Assembly (NCBI RefSeq): GCF_009697385.1 | Contig: NZ_VUNL01000007.1 | Location: 62,001-126,000 of the forward strand | Direction: 5' to 3' | Source: Wylensekiella montiformis | Lineage (GTDB): Bacteria > Bacillota > Negativicutes > Selenomonadales > Selenomonadaceae | Length of the DNA: 64,000 nucleotides | Part shown: positions 8,616 to 18,078 of the stretch, piece by piece | Numbering within the stretch: the first letter of the stretch is position 1 | Layout of the letters: each line of letters begins with the position of its first letter | Translations under genes and position numbers: made by a program | The notes under the pieces: generated by a model | Database searches by the model: none | Seen by the model: the letters and a program-made list of their open reading frames with translations, nothing else | What the model was told of the DNA's origin: nothing

Positions 8616-10150
8616 AAATCAGCATATCGGCATGTGTGATTGCCAAAAACGAAGAGGAAAACATCGGGCGCTGGCTGGAGTCGATGAAACATGTGGCCGA
8701 TGAGATGATTGTCGTCGATACGGGCAGCACCGACAGGACCGCGGCGATGGCCAGGGAGGCCGGGGCGGATGTCTATCTGTTCGACTGGTGCAATGATTTT
8801 TCGGCGGCGAAGAACTTTGCCTTAGAGCAGGCCAAGGGCAATTGGATCTTGTTCCTCGATGCGGATGAATACTTCACGCCGGCAGCGCAGGCGAAGGTGC
8901 GGCCGCTCCTGATGCGGCTAGAGCCGAACCTCAGGATCGAGGGGGTGCTTTGCCGTCTGGTCAATATCGATGTTGACGATGGCAACCGCGTCATGACCAC
9001 GTTGGTTCAGCTGCGCATCTTCCGCAACCGGAAAAATCTGCGCTATGAGGGCAGGATTCATGAAGTGCTGACGATTACGGAGGGGCGTCCGCTGGAACTC
9101 GCCAATGAGATCGAGATTTATCATACGGGTTATTCCACGCATATCGTGCAGGCCAAGCTGCGGCGCGATCTGCGTCTCCTGCAGGAGCGGATTGCGGCCA
9201 ATAACGGCCGGCAGGAACCGATGGATGACCGTTATTTTATGGATATCTGGTATGGTCTGCAGGATTATGATAAGGCCATCCTGTACGCCAAAAAGCTGCT
9301 GGCCCACGGGAATCTGCCGCCGGAGCTCAAGGGGCGCGCCTACGAGACCTGGGCCAGCAGCTGCATGTATGCGCAGCATCCGGCGGCGGAGACGGACAGG
9401 TGCCTGACGGAAGCAATCCGGGAATGTCCGGGGCTGGCTGAGTTCCCGTTTATGCGCGGCCTGTGCCGGTTTGAACAGCGGCAGTATCTTCAGGCGGAAG
9501 AGGATTTGCAGGCTGGCCTGCGGCTGCGGGAGGCTTACGCCAAGGACACGGTGGCAGGCGTCATGGATAACGCGGTGCGCCTTTTGCCTTCGGTTTACTG
9601 GCGGCTCGGGGAGCTGGCGGAAAAGCAGCTTGATGCGCAGGCGGCGCAGGAATACTATTGGCAGGGCTTGCAGCAAAACCGCTATCATAGCGGTCTCTTC
9701 CTGTCGTTTTTCCATTTTTTGCAGCAGCAGCGGATCGACGCGGCTGATATCATCGAGGTGCTTAATGCGATTTATGATAAGAAGACCGATGCGGCGTTTT
9801 TGGCGCAGCATCTGTCCCGGCAAAATGGTGGGCTGGTCTATGTATACTATGCCGGGCAGGCTGGAGAGGATAAACGGCAGGTTTTGGGCTGTCTGGCCGG
9901 CGGCCGTCCGGACGGCGCCGCAGAGCTGGCAGACAGGCAGCTGCGGTTCTTATACCGGCTGTTGGCGCTGGCGAGAGATCAGGCGACGGAGACCCTGCTG
10001 CCGGCCAAGCGCGGAAAGATTCTGCAGGCGGCCATAAGGTGGCGGAGCGACAGAGAGAAAGGGGAGAGCGATGACATACCGGGAGAAAAAACAGCTATAT
10101 CTCTTGCTGACCAGGCGGATGGATGCGCGGCAGTGGAACAAGGCCATTGA
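8612..10150 (+). CDS. GT2 glycosyltransferase with TPR repeats
   Basis: The 512-residue protein begins with one GT2 domain (SACVIAKNEEENIGRWLES, VVDTGSTDRT, FDWCNDFSAAKNF, FLDADEYF). It is closely related to both domains of the preceding protein. Helical TPR-like repeats follow from about residue 230. The start overlaps the previous stop (ATGA, 8612-8615), so translation is probably coupled. The end overlaps the next gene by 80 bases, which is long and leaves some doubt about the next start. It is probably cytoplasmic and probably acts with its neighbours on flagellin. Confidence 0.85.
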   Translation: MKISISACVIAKNEEENIGRWLESMKHVADEMIVVDTGSTDRTAAMAREAGADVYLFDWCNDFSAAKNFALEQAKGNWILFLDADEYFTPAAQAKVRPLLMRLEPNLRIEGVLCRLVNIDVDDGNRVMTTLVQLRIFRNRKNLRYEGRIHEVLTITEGRPLELANEIEIYHTGYSTHIVQAKLRRDLRLLQERIAANNGRQEPMDDRYFMDIWYGLQDYDKAILYAKKLLAHGNLPPELKGRAYETWASSCMYAQHPAAETDRCLTEAIRECPGLAEFPFMRGLCRFEQRQYLQAEEDLQAGLRLREAYAKDTVAGVMDNAVRLLPSVYWRLGELAEKQLDAQAAQEYYWQGLQQNRYHSGLFLSFFHFLQQQRIDAADIIEVLNAIYDKKTDAAFLAQHLSRQNGGLVYVYYAGQAGEDKRQVLGCLAGGRPDGAAELADRQLRFLYRLLALARDQATETLLPAKRGKILQAAIRWRSDREKGESDDIPGEKTAISLADQADGCAAVEQGH

Positions 10151-13100
10151 GACGGCGGATGCGCTGCGGCAGGCAGGTGCAACGGACCGAACGATGTTTC
10201 AGGCGATACTGGCGGCCTATATCGATGGCAATGATGCAGCACGGGCTAAGAGTGCGGGAGTAGAATACCAGCAGAGATTCCCGCTTGATGGCGTCAGCCG
10301 TTTCTACTTAGGCCGCGTCGCCTTTATGAATGGCGATTGGGAGACGGCGGAGACGCAGTTTAAAGAAGCGCTGGCGGATGAAACCCTTGCGGGCTGGTAT
10401 CGCGGCGCTGTACACAGCATTCTGGCGACTCTTTATCGTCAGACGGCGCGGGGGCAGGAGGCGGCCGGTCACTATCTGGAGTCGGCCAAGTATAAGGATC
10501 TGGAGCATGGCAAGGCTGCGGAATACAGCAATTACCTGTTCAATCTGCACTATCTCGACAAGCCACAGTCGTTTATGCGGCAGGCCGCCGAACGATACGG
10601 GCAGCTGCTGTCAGGGATTCCGCAGTACCGTCATGATAAGCGGCGCAGCAGCAGCTCCAAGATTCGGCTCGGCTATATTTCCCCTGATCTGCATTTCCAT
10701 GTCGTGGCGTTTTTCAGCTATGCGTTTTTGCATGACTATGATAAGCGCCGGTTTGAGGTCTTTTGCTATACCAACTGTGAAGAGGACAATGCCAGCCGGG
10801 AATTTGCGGCGATGGTCGATCATTGGCGGAATGTAAGAGGCCTGACCGATGAGAAGGTAGCAGAGATCGTCTATAAGGATAAGCTCGATATCCTCGTGGA
10901 CCTCACGGGCCATACGGCATGGGGCTTTTTGCAGACAATGGCCTATAAGCCGGTACCTGTGCAGGTATCGGGCATCGGTTATTTCGATACGACTGGCCTG
11001 CCGGCCATCGATTATTTTCTGGCGGACCATTATACGGACCCGCCGGAAAATGATGCGTATTTTGTGGAGAAGCTCATCCGTCTGCCCCACAGCCATTTCT
11101 GCTTTATGTGGCATGACAATCCGCAGCAGCCTGCGCCTGCGCCATTCCAGAAGAAGGGCCATGTGACCTTTGGCAGTTTCAATAACTTTTCGAAGGTGAC
11201 CGATGATATGCTCGGGCTATGGGCAAAGATTCTCGTGGCTGTCCCCGGGAGCCGCTTGTTCTTGAAGGCGGCCATCTTCAATAATTCGTATGGCCGGAAA
11301 TTGGCTCTGGCGCGCATCCGGCAGTCGGGGATTCCGGTGGAGCGGTTGATTCTTGGCGAGCAGGAGGCAAAATACCTGCAGGCCTATAACGAGATGGATA
11401 TTGCGCTGGATACCTACCCGTATCCGGGGGGCGGCACGACCTGCGATGCCCTCTATATGGGCGTGCCGGTTATCACGCTGGTTGGGGAGCGCCATAATGC
11501 GCGCTTTGGCTACAGCCTGCTTATGAATGCGGGGCTTTCCGAGCTATGTGCGTTCTCACCGGAGGAATACGTGGAAAAGGCCGTGGCACTGGCCAACGAC
11601 AAAGAGCGGCTGCGCTGCTATCATCAGACGATACGGCAGCAGCTTTTGGCGTCGCCGGTCATGCAGGCGGCGGATTATATGGGCGAGGTCGAACAGGCCT
11701 TTACGCGCGTTCATTTGGATTGGCTGGAACGGGATTGTTCCGCGGGCGAGCGCTGGGATTGCCAGTGCAGGGAAGAAAAAGAATTGGTTCAGGCCCAGGA
11801 ACGGAAGGATTTTGCCAAGGTGGTGGACCTTGCCGGCCGGATGACGGCGCGGTTTCCTGATCAGTCGGCCAAGGCATGGACGGCCGGGGCTATGGCCTAT
11901 GAAGCCCTGCACGATGATGCGAGGGCCAGCTGGTGGCTGCGTCAGGCGGCGCAGCAGGATGCGGCACACAATGTCGAACTGTGGCGGCTGCTCGCGGCAG
12001 TGGAAATGCGGCAGAAGCATTATTGGGCGGGCTATAAAGCCGCCAAACGGGCGGCCGGGGAACTCACGCGGCAGGCGGGAAAGGTCACGCCGGACTTCAT
12101 GACAAGCCTTTTGGCCATTTGGGCCAATTGTGCGCTGCAGACCGGCCGCGCGCAGGAGGCGGCGGCACTTTACCGGCAGGCCGCCGAGCTGGCAGTAGAT
12201 TTCAAAGATCGCTGTCATATGTACAGTTCCTGGCTGCTCGCCCAGCATAACCTGCCGCTTGGAGAAGAGGAATACGGCAAGGCGCATCGCGGCTATGACG
12301 ATCTGTTTGCACCCGTGCATCCCCAGCCGCTTGGCAGGCGGCCGCAGGGACGCAAGATTCGCGTCGGCTATCTGTCGCCGGATTTCCGCCGGCATGTGAT
12401 GTTCTATTTCTATTATCAGCTGCTCGGCGCCCATGACGCAGACCGTTTTGAATTTTATGCCTACAGCCTCAGTCCGGTGCAGGATCATTACACCCAAATG
12501 GTCAAGGATGTTGTGGAGCATTTTGTGGATCTTTCTGCCCGTTCCTATGAAGAGGCGGCGCAGCGCATCCGGCAGGATAAAATCGATATTCTCGTCGATC
12601 TGGGCGGCCATAGTGCTGACTCGGGGCTGCCAATCCTCGCCTGGAGGCCGGCGCCCGTGCAGGTATCGGGACTTGGCTATACGCACCAGACGGGGCTTTC
12701 GGCGGTGGATTATTTTCTGACCGACGGCTGGACGGATTCCGAAACCTCTCAGAAGGAGTGGCAAGAGTATTACGAACAGCCGGTGAAGCTTACGAGCCAG
12801 TTCTGCTATACGGGACGCAGTGATTTGCCAGCTTCGCAAGAGGCACCCTGCCAGACGAATGGTTATATCACGTTTGGTGTCTTTAACCGCTATCTGAAGA
12901 TCACCGATGAGATGCTGCTCTTGTGGCGGGACATCATGGCGCGGGTGCCGGACAGCCGGCTGCTTTTGAAAAGCGAACTCTTTGGCGAACCGGCGGCGCA
13001 GCTTATGGTACAGGAACGGCTGCGGAAACTGGGGCTTGATGTGGACAGGATTACGCTGGAACCGGCAGAGATGGATTATATGCAGCGTTATCTCGCAGTC

Positions 13101-13439
13101 GATATCGCGCTGGATACATACCCTTATCCGGGGGGCGGCACGACCTGCGATGCGCTCTATATGGGCGTTCCCGTGATATCGCTCTACGGCAAGCGGCGGG
13201 ACACGCGCTTTGGCCTTACGCTGCTGCAAAATGCGGGGCTTGGGGAACTCGCGGTCAAGACGCCGGAAGAATACATCGTGCGGGCGGTATCGCTGGCGCA
13301 GGATAAGGAACTTTTGCAGGCCCTGCACCGAAATTTACGGCAGATGCTCCTGCAATCGCCGCTGATGGATACGCGGCGTTATGTGGCCGAGGTTGAGGCG
13401 GCCTATCGGCAGATGCTGGAAAAGGTGGGAAGGACATGA
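10071..13439 (+). CDS. Tandem double GT41 (OGT/SPINDLY-like) glycosyltransferase
   Basis: The 1122-residue protein holds two full O-GlcNAc-transferase-like units. TPR-like helices (1-190) precede catalytic unit 1 (about 196-540, from LGYISPDLHFHVVAFF). A second TPR stretch (550-750) precedes catalytic unit 2 (about 761-1122, from VGYLSPDFRRHV). Each unit has the ILVDL(T/G)GH and PVQVSG(I/L)GY motifs. Each also has the donor-site block LDTYPYPGGGTTCDALYMGV, near residues 447 and 1013. GT41 enzymes move sugars from UDP donors to Ser/Thr or Asn of cytoplasmic proteins; unexported flagellin is the obvious candidate substrate. The start lies 80 bases inside the previous gene behind GGGGAGAG. Two catalytic units in one chain are unusual. 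Confidence 0.87.
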   Translation: MTYREKKQLYLLLTRRMDARQWNKAIETADALRQAGATDRTMFQAILAAYIDGNDAARAKSAGVEYQQRFPLDGVSRFYLGRVAFMNGDWETAETQFKEALADETLAGWYRGAVHSILATLYRQTARGQEAAGHYLESAKYKDLEHGKAAEYSNYLFNLHYLDKPQSFMRQAAERYGQLLSGIPQYRHDKRRSSSSKIRLGYISPDLHFHVVAFFSYAFLHDYDKRRFEVFCYTNCEEDNASREFAAMVDHWRNVRGLTDEKVAEIVYKDKLDILVDLTGHTAWGFLQTMAYKPVPVQVSGIGYFDTTGLPAIDYFLADHYTDPPENDAYFVEKLIRLPHSHFCFMWHDNPQQPAPAPFQKKGHVTFGSFNNFSKVTDDMLGLWAKILVAVPGSRLFLKAAIFNNSYGRKLALARIRQSGIPVERLILGEQEAKYLQAYNEMDIALDTYPYPGGGTTCDALYMGVPVITLVGERHNARFGYSLLMNAGLSELCAFSPEEYVEKAVALANDKERLRCYHQTIRQQLLASPVMQAADYMGEVEQAFTRVHLDWLERDCSAGERWDCQCREEKELVQAQERKDFAKVVDLAGRMTARFPDQSAKAWTAGAMAYEALHDDARASWWLRQAAQQDAAHNVELWRLLAAVEMRQKHYWAGYKAAKRAAGELTRQAGKVTPDFMTSLLAIWANCALQTGRAQEAAALYRQAAELAVDFKDRCHMYSSWLLAQHNLPLGEEEYGKAHRGYDDLFAPVHPQPLGRRPQGRKIRVGYLSPDFRRHVMFYFYYQLLGAHDADRFEFYAYSLSPVQDHYTQMVKDVVEHFVDLSARSYEEAAQRIRQDKIDILVDLGGHSADSGLPILAWRPAPVQVSGLGYTHQTGLSAVDYFLTDGWTDSETSQKEWQEYYEQPVKLTSQFCYTGRSDLPASQEAPCQTNGYITFGVFNRYLKITDEMLLLWRDIMARVPDSRLLLKSELFGEPAAQLMVQERLRKLGLDVDRITLEPAEMDYMQRYLAVDIALDTYPYPGGGTTCDALYMGVPVISLYGKRRDTRFGLTLLQNAGLGELAVKTPEEYIVRAVSLAQDKELLQALHRNLRQMLLQSPLMDTRRYVAEVEAAYRQMLEKVGRT

Positions 13440-14941
13440 ATTTGGGAGATTTGGACAGCCGCTATGGGGCCGTGCTGGATCTATTGAAACAGGAGGCGCC
13501 CCAACAGGCCCTCGACCGGCTGAACCGACTGGTGCAGCAAGAGGGATATGCCTCCGACGAGGAATGGCGCGTCCTGCAATACTACAGCCAGTGTTACTAT
13601 AAGCTGTTTGACAAACAGAAATGCCGGGAGTATTCCTGGGCGGCCCTGCAGCACAGCGAAGGCCAGCCTTTCCGCATCCAGCAGTTGGAATTCAGCGATT
13701 ATCTCTTTATGCTGCATTATTATCCAGAGGTGACGGATACGGAGATGCGGCAGATGCACTTTGCTTATGACCAGTTTACGCAGGCCGTGGGGCAGTATGA
13801 GCATAGTCTGGAGCGCCATCGTCATGATAAATTGCGTATCGGCTATATCGCCGGCGAGTTTACCGATAATGTAGTCAGTTACTTTACGATACAGCTACTG
13901 CTGGCGTATAATCGCGAAGCGTTTGATGTTTATTGTTACCAGCTGCATGAGGGCCGGGATCTGCTCAGCGATGATATCGAGCAGCATATTGCCGTGATGC
14001 GGCGTTATCCACGCAATGCAGAATATAGTCAGGTAGCGCAGGCTATCTATGAAGATGAAATCGATATCCTGTTTGACTTTGATGTGCATGCTTCGGGCGG
14101 CCGGACGATGGCGGTCATGTGCTATCGCCCGGCGCCGGTGCAGGCGGCGGGCATCGGCTATATGAACACCTCGGGCTCGTCCGCTGTGGACTATTTCCTC
14201 GGTGATCCGTACTGCGATCCGCCGGGGATGCATGATGAGGATTTTCGCGAGGAAATCTGGCGGCTGCCACATTCGCATTTCTGCTATACGCCGTCGGCGC
14301 GGGTGCTCAATGTGAAAAAAGAATACAAGCTGCATGAGCCGATACTCTTTGGCAGTTTCAATAATTTTCTCAAAATCAATACGGCAATATTGGAGGATTG
14401 GCTGCAGATTATCCGGCAGGTTCCGGGCAGCCGTATCCTTATCAAGAATTCGAGCCATAAAACGAATGCGTTAAAAATAATCGGCCGTCAGCTTAACCGG
14501 ATAGGGTTTAAACCGGAGGAATATATCCTCGAGGATGCGACAGGCGATTATCTTGCGCGCTATCTCGATGTGGATATCCTGCTCGATACGTATCCTTATA
14601 CAGGGGGCGGTACGACCTGTGAAGCGCTTTATATGGGCGTGCCGGTCATCGCGCGTTATGGGCGGCGGCATGGCGAGCGGTTCAGCTACGGCATTCTGCA
14701 GAATATTGGCCTTGGGGATCTGGCCTGTGCGACGCGCGAAGAGTATGTCGCCAAAGCCGTGGCGCTGGCCGGGGACAAAGCGCTGCTAACCGCTCTGCAT
14801 CAGCAGATTCCTGTCATGATGCAGCATTCGCCTTTGATGGACGGTCCCGCTTATGTGCAGGCCGTCGAGGACATGTACCGCACCATCTGGGCCAAGTGGC
14901 GGCAAAAGCAGGAAGCAGCCGGCGTTACGCCGAATATATAA
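13436..14941 (+). CDS. Single-unit GT41 (OGT/SPINDLY-like) glycosyltransferase
   Basis: The 501-residue protein has a short helical N-terminus (1-125) and one GT41 catalytic unit. That unit starts near residue 133 (IGYIAGEFTDNVVSYF) and carries PAPVQAAGIGY and the donor block LDTYPYTGGGTTCEALYMGV near residue 381. It is homologous to both halves of the preceding gene. It is coupled to that gene by an ATGA overlap at 13436-13439. In unit 1 of the double enzyme and here, the HSHFC motif follows the catalytic insert. Its exact acceptor and sugar are unknown. Confidence 0.87.
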   Translation: MNLGDLDSRYGAVLDLLKQEAPQQALDRLNRLVQQEGYASDEEWRVLQYYSQCYYKLFDKQKCREYSWAALQHSEGQPFRIQQLEFSDYLFMLHYYPEVTDTEMRQMHFAYDQFTQAVGQYEHSLERHRHDKLRIGYIAGEFTDNVVSYFTIQLLLAYNREAFDVYCYQLHEGRDLLSDDIEQHIAVMRRYPRNAEYSQVAQAIYEDEIDILFDFDVHASGGRTMAVMCYRPAPVQAAGIGYMNTSGSSAVDYFLGDPYCDPPGMHDEDFREEIWRLPHSHFCYTPSARVLNVKKEYKLHEPILFGSFNNFLKINTAILEDWLQIIRQVPGSRILIKNSSHKTNALKIIGRQLNRIGFKPEEYILEDATGDYLARYLDVDILLDTYPYTGGGTTCEALYMGVPVIARYGRRHGERFSYGILQNIGLGDLACATREEYVAKAVALAGDKALLTALHQQIPVMMQHSPLMDGPAYVQAVEDMYRTIWAKWRQKQEAAGVTPNI

Positions 14942-14998
14942 TAAAGCATTCCCCTTTGGGGAAAGCATGAATTGTGGAGATCGAAGGGAGATATCACC

Positions 14999-15922
14999 AT
15001 GGGCAGAGCAAACCGTAAACTGAATAAAAACAAGAAGAAGAAAGAACAGGAGATGCAGTCGGCTACGGTACAGAAACTGCGTGAAGAACTAAACACGCTG
15101 TTTGCCGAAGAGAAATATAGCGATGTCATCAACAAGCTGGCTGAGCTCGTGCAGGCTGGCGACTATGATCCGGAGATGCTCTATGCAGGTGCATACAGCT
15201 ACTTCATGATTGGTGATTATGAGCGTTCGGCAAGCATGGTGGAAAATGTATTGAACTTTGCACCAGGTCATTTGGCAGCACGTATTCTGCTCGCGCGTAT
15301 CTGCATCTTGGAGGATCGCACCGATGACAGTCTGGCGATTTTCGATTTCGTCCTTGAGCACGGTGAAGGCCAGCTCACGCAGGAGCAGCGTGAGGATATG
15401 GAAGACATCCTTGAGTATTACGGCCGCAATGAGGCGGACCACCTAAAGGCCGAGTTCCCGCATGTAGCGTCATTCCTGGGCCTGACGCCGACGGCAGCAC
15501 CGGCTGCAAAGGCAGCGCCGTTCCCAGTTCCCGCTGCGCCGGCTGTACAGGATGAACCGGTGGCTCCTGCTGCAGCGCCGGAAATCCCGGCCGTGGAAGC
15601 GCCGGCTTCAGAACCGGAAGCATCGCAGGGGGGAGAATCCGTCGAGGCGGAAATTCAGGCGGTACTGGGGAAAGACGCGTCACTCAGCGATAAGGTTCGT
15701 TTGCTGCAGGCGTTTGCCGGAGGCCATTTTACGGCGGGAGAATATGCGGCGGCAGCTAAGCTTTTAGAAGCGGCGCTTACTATCGATGGAAAGGATGCAA
15801 ATGTCATCCGCAATCTGGCCGTGCTGGCTAAGCGCATGGGCAAGACCGACAAAGCGTTGGCATTTGCAGCCAGAATGCCACAGACGGATCTTCTGCTGCT
15901 GGATTTCCTGCTGCAGAAATGA
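14999..15922 (+). CDS. TPR-type helical protein, probable scaffold
   Basis: The 307-residue protein has a very basic start (GRANRKLNKNKKKKEQE) and a TPR-like helical block (about 20-150, with AGAYSYFMIGDYERSASMV). A 50-residue Ala/Pro/Glu-rich linker follows, then a second TPR-like block (about 220-305). It has no catalytic motif. The start at ATG 14999 has AAGGGAG 8 bases upstream. It sits between the GT41 genes and the next glycosyltransferase and may hold flagellin or enzymes together; that is inference. The 57-base gap before it carries a small hairpin (14949-14963) without a T-run. Confidence 0.65.
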   Translation: MGRANRKLNKNKKKKEQEMQSATVQKLREELNTLFAEEKYSDVINKLAELVQAGDYDPEMLYAGAYSYFMIGDYERSASMVENVLNFAPGHLAARILLARICILEDRTDDSLAIFDFVLEHGEGQLTQEQREDMEDILEYYGRNEADHLKAEFPHVASFLGLTPTAAPAAKAAPFPVPAAPAVQDEPVAPAAAPEIPAVEAPASEPEASQGGESVEAEIQAVLGKDASLSDKVRLLQAFAGGHFTAGEYAAAAKLLEAALTIDGKDANVIRNLAVLAKRMGKTDKALAFAARMPQTDLLLLDFLLQK

Positions 15923-15944
15923 GCAGGGAGGCTGCGGTAGAAGT

Positions 15945-17996
15945 ATGAATTTGACGGAAACCAGTAAAGTCTATATCATGTGTCCTGCATATGCCTATTC
16001 AGGCGGGCCGACGCTGCTGCATCAGCTTGGAGCGCGTCTGTTGGCTGATGGTGTGGATGCCGCTATGTATTATTGGCCGCTTACAGCAGAGAAGAAGGTT
16101 CATCCTGGCTATAAAAAATATAATTTGCCGTATACCGATGCTATCGATGACTGTCCGGATAATGTTCTGATTATCCCTGAGACCTTGTGCGGCTTTGTGC
16201 CGCAATCGCTGAAAATCCAGCGGGTGTTGTGGTGGCTCAGCGTCGATAATTGGTGGAAGCTGACCAATGAGTTCCTGCAGTATTATGAAGAACAGGCTAA
16301 GGCGTTTGATACGGAGCCGTTGCCAAATGTCTGGGCGTTGAATGATGCCGGCCTTACCCATTGGGTGCAGTCTGAGTACGCGCAGCGGTTCTTGCGGCTA
16401 AATGGTGTACCAGCGGAAAAGATACTGCCTGTTGGGGATTATCTTGACGAGGCCTTTTTGCTGCGCAATGAAACTGTAACGAAAGAAAACCGGCAGGATG
16501 TTGTTGCCTTCAATCCCCGGAAGGGCCTGGATTTTACGCGCAAACTCATGGAATATGCGCCAGATATTTCCTGGCGCCCCGTGCAGGATATGACGCCGGA
16601 GCAAGTGGAAGAATTTTTGCATACAGCCAAAGTCTATGTGGATTTTGGCAATCATCCGGGTAAGGACAGGATTCCGCGCGAGGCCGTTATGGCCGGCTGC
16701 TGCCTGATTACCGGCAGACGCGGCGCGGCGGCCAATGAAGTGGATATTCCCATAGATGAGGATTTGAAATTCGAAGACACGGAGGAAAATATTCCGCGTA
16801 TCGTGGCGAAAATCCGTGAGTTGCTGTCAAACTACGAGCAGGAAGCAGACCGTTATGCGGCCTATCGGCAGAAAATCATGCAGGAGCCAGCCGTTTTCTG
16901 TCAGCAGGTGCGGGCGGCTATGGGGGTTGGAGCCAGCCGGGAAGAGACAGAACTCATTCTATCCCACGAATGCGGCGGAGGAACCGAGGTGTTTCTGCAG
17001 GATTATCTGCAACAGGAATCCGCGGCGAAACAGATTGTTATGCGCCCAAGCAATGCGCCCCGAAGCCTTGCCGAATGGCAGACCTTTGTGCATCGGCATC
17101 ATATCACGCAGATAACGGTCAATCATTTGTTCGGCTTTTCTTTGTTTGAGACTATGGCAAGCATAAGGAAACTTGGCATTCCGTATACCTTCTATGTACA
17201 CGACTATCTGTGCATCTGTCCGAACTGGTCGCTGGACTGTCAGGCTGCCTATTGCCAAAACTACCGTAGCCAGCCGTATTGTCAGGGAATGTTAAAAGCT
17301 CTTTCTGTACCCAATTTGGACTTGGACCTTTTCCGGCGGAATTTCCGGGAGTTTTTGGCAGGGGCAGCTGAGGTGATCGCGCCCTCTGCCTATGCGGCTC
17401 AGGTGGTGAACCAATTCTATCCCGAAGTGAAGATTACGAGCCGTCCGCATAAATTGCAGCGCAATATCGAGCAGACATTTCAGCCGCAATTTGCGCATAC
17501 GCCGGAGCTTACGTTGACTTTTTTGGGGAATTTATGTGCACAAAAAGGTGCGCGCTATCTTTTTCAGCTTAACAGCTGGCTCAAACGGCGCGGTCTGCCG
17601 GTAAAGCTGGTGGTTATGGGTGAAGATATTCAGGATATCGACGGTGATCGCGAGGGAATACTCTTTACGGGCAAATACGACTGCGAAAACGTGTCCGGGC
17701 TGTTAGTTCAGCAGCAGACGGCAGCCGTGCTTATCCCGAGTGCCTTTCCAGAAACCTACTGCTATACGGCAAGTGAGGCAATTCTATCCGGCTATCCGGT
17801 CATTACGATGAATTGGGGGGCGCAGGCACTTCGGGTACAGCGGGCTGATTGCGGCTGGGTAGTAAGCCGCGATACGCCTGACCGTGGTCAGCTGGCTTTG
17901 CAACGTCTTGTCCGCCATTTGCTTACCCCGGCCGGCAGGCAGGATATTTTGCAAAAAGCGGCCAATACGAAAAATTTCCGCAATGGCATGGAATGA
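15945..17996 (+). CDS. Two-domain GT4-like glycosyltransferase
   Basis: The 683-residue protein contains two GT-B type units. The first (1-320) starts VYIMCPAYAYSGGPTLLHQL and contains the donor-side segment FGNHPGKDRIPREAVMAGCC. The second (about 330-680) starts ILSHECGGGTEVFLQDYL and contains HDYLCICPNW, LTFLGNLCAQKGARYLF, and a C-terminal PETYCYTASEAILSGYPVIT block with the GT4-type glutamate. Start at ATG 15945; upstream in-frame codons translate to Cys/Trp-rich nonsense and belong to the previous gene's shadow. The ribosome site is weak (GGGAGG 14 bases away). Confidence 0.8.
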   Translation: MNLTETSKVYIMCPAYAYSGGPTLLHQLGARLLADGVDAAMYYWPLTAEKKVHPGYKKYNLPYTDAIDDCPDNVLIIPETLCGFVPQSLKIQRVLWWLSVDNWWKLTNEFLQYYEEQAKAFDTEPLPNVWALNDAGLTHWVQSEYAQRFLRLNGVPAEKILPVGDYLDEAFLLRNETVTKENRQDVVAFNPRKGLDFTRKLMEYAPDISWRPVQDMTPEQVEEFLHTAKVYVDFGNHPGKDRIPREAVMAGCCLITGRRGAAANEVDIPIDEDLKFEDTEENIPRIVAKIRELLSNYEQEADRYAAYRQKIMQEPAVFCQQVRAAMGVGASREETELILSHECGGGTEVFLQDYLQQESAAKQIVMRPSNAPRSLAEWQTFVHRHHITQITVNHLFGFSLFETMASIRKLGIPYTFYVHDYLCICPNWSLDCQAAYCQNYRSQPYCQGMLKALSVPNLDLDLFRRNFREFLAGAAEVIAPSAYAAQVVNQFYPEVKITSRPHKLQRNIEQTFQPQFAHTPELTLTFLGNLCAQKGARYLFQLNSWLKRRGLPVKLVVMGEDIQDIDGDREGILFTGKYDCENVSGLLVQQQTAAVLIPSAFPETYCYTASEAILSGYPVITMNWGAQALRVQRADCGWVVSRDTPDRGQLALQRLVRHLLTPAGRQDILQKAANTKNFRNGME

Positions 17997-18078
17997 TTGA
18001 TTCGAAACAGATGGAGACATATGAATCAGAAACCATTATTTACCGGCAGTGGATGGAAAATCAGGGAAGAGGCAGAAC

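Noticed and set aside
11423-11435. G6 runs in the GT41 donor block, also near 13127, as slippage tracts
   Set aside because: Only six G, and they encode the conserved GGG of the active site, so selection on the protein explains them.
11556-13328. 590-codon open frame on the - strand within the double GT41 gene
   Set aside because: Shadow of a GC-biased gene; its translation is Arg/His-rich and matches no family, while the + strand encodes clear GT41 motifs.
14949-14963. Hairpin TTCCCC-TTT-GGGGAA as a terminator
   Set aside because: The stem is only six pairs and no T-run follows.
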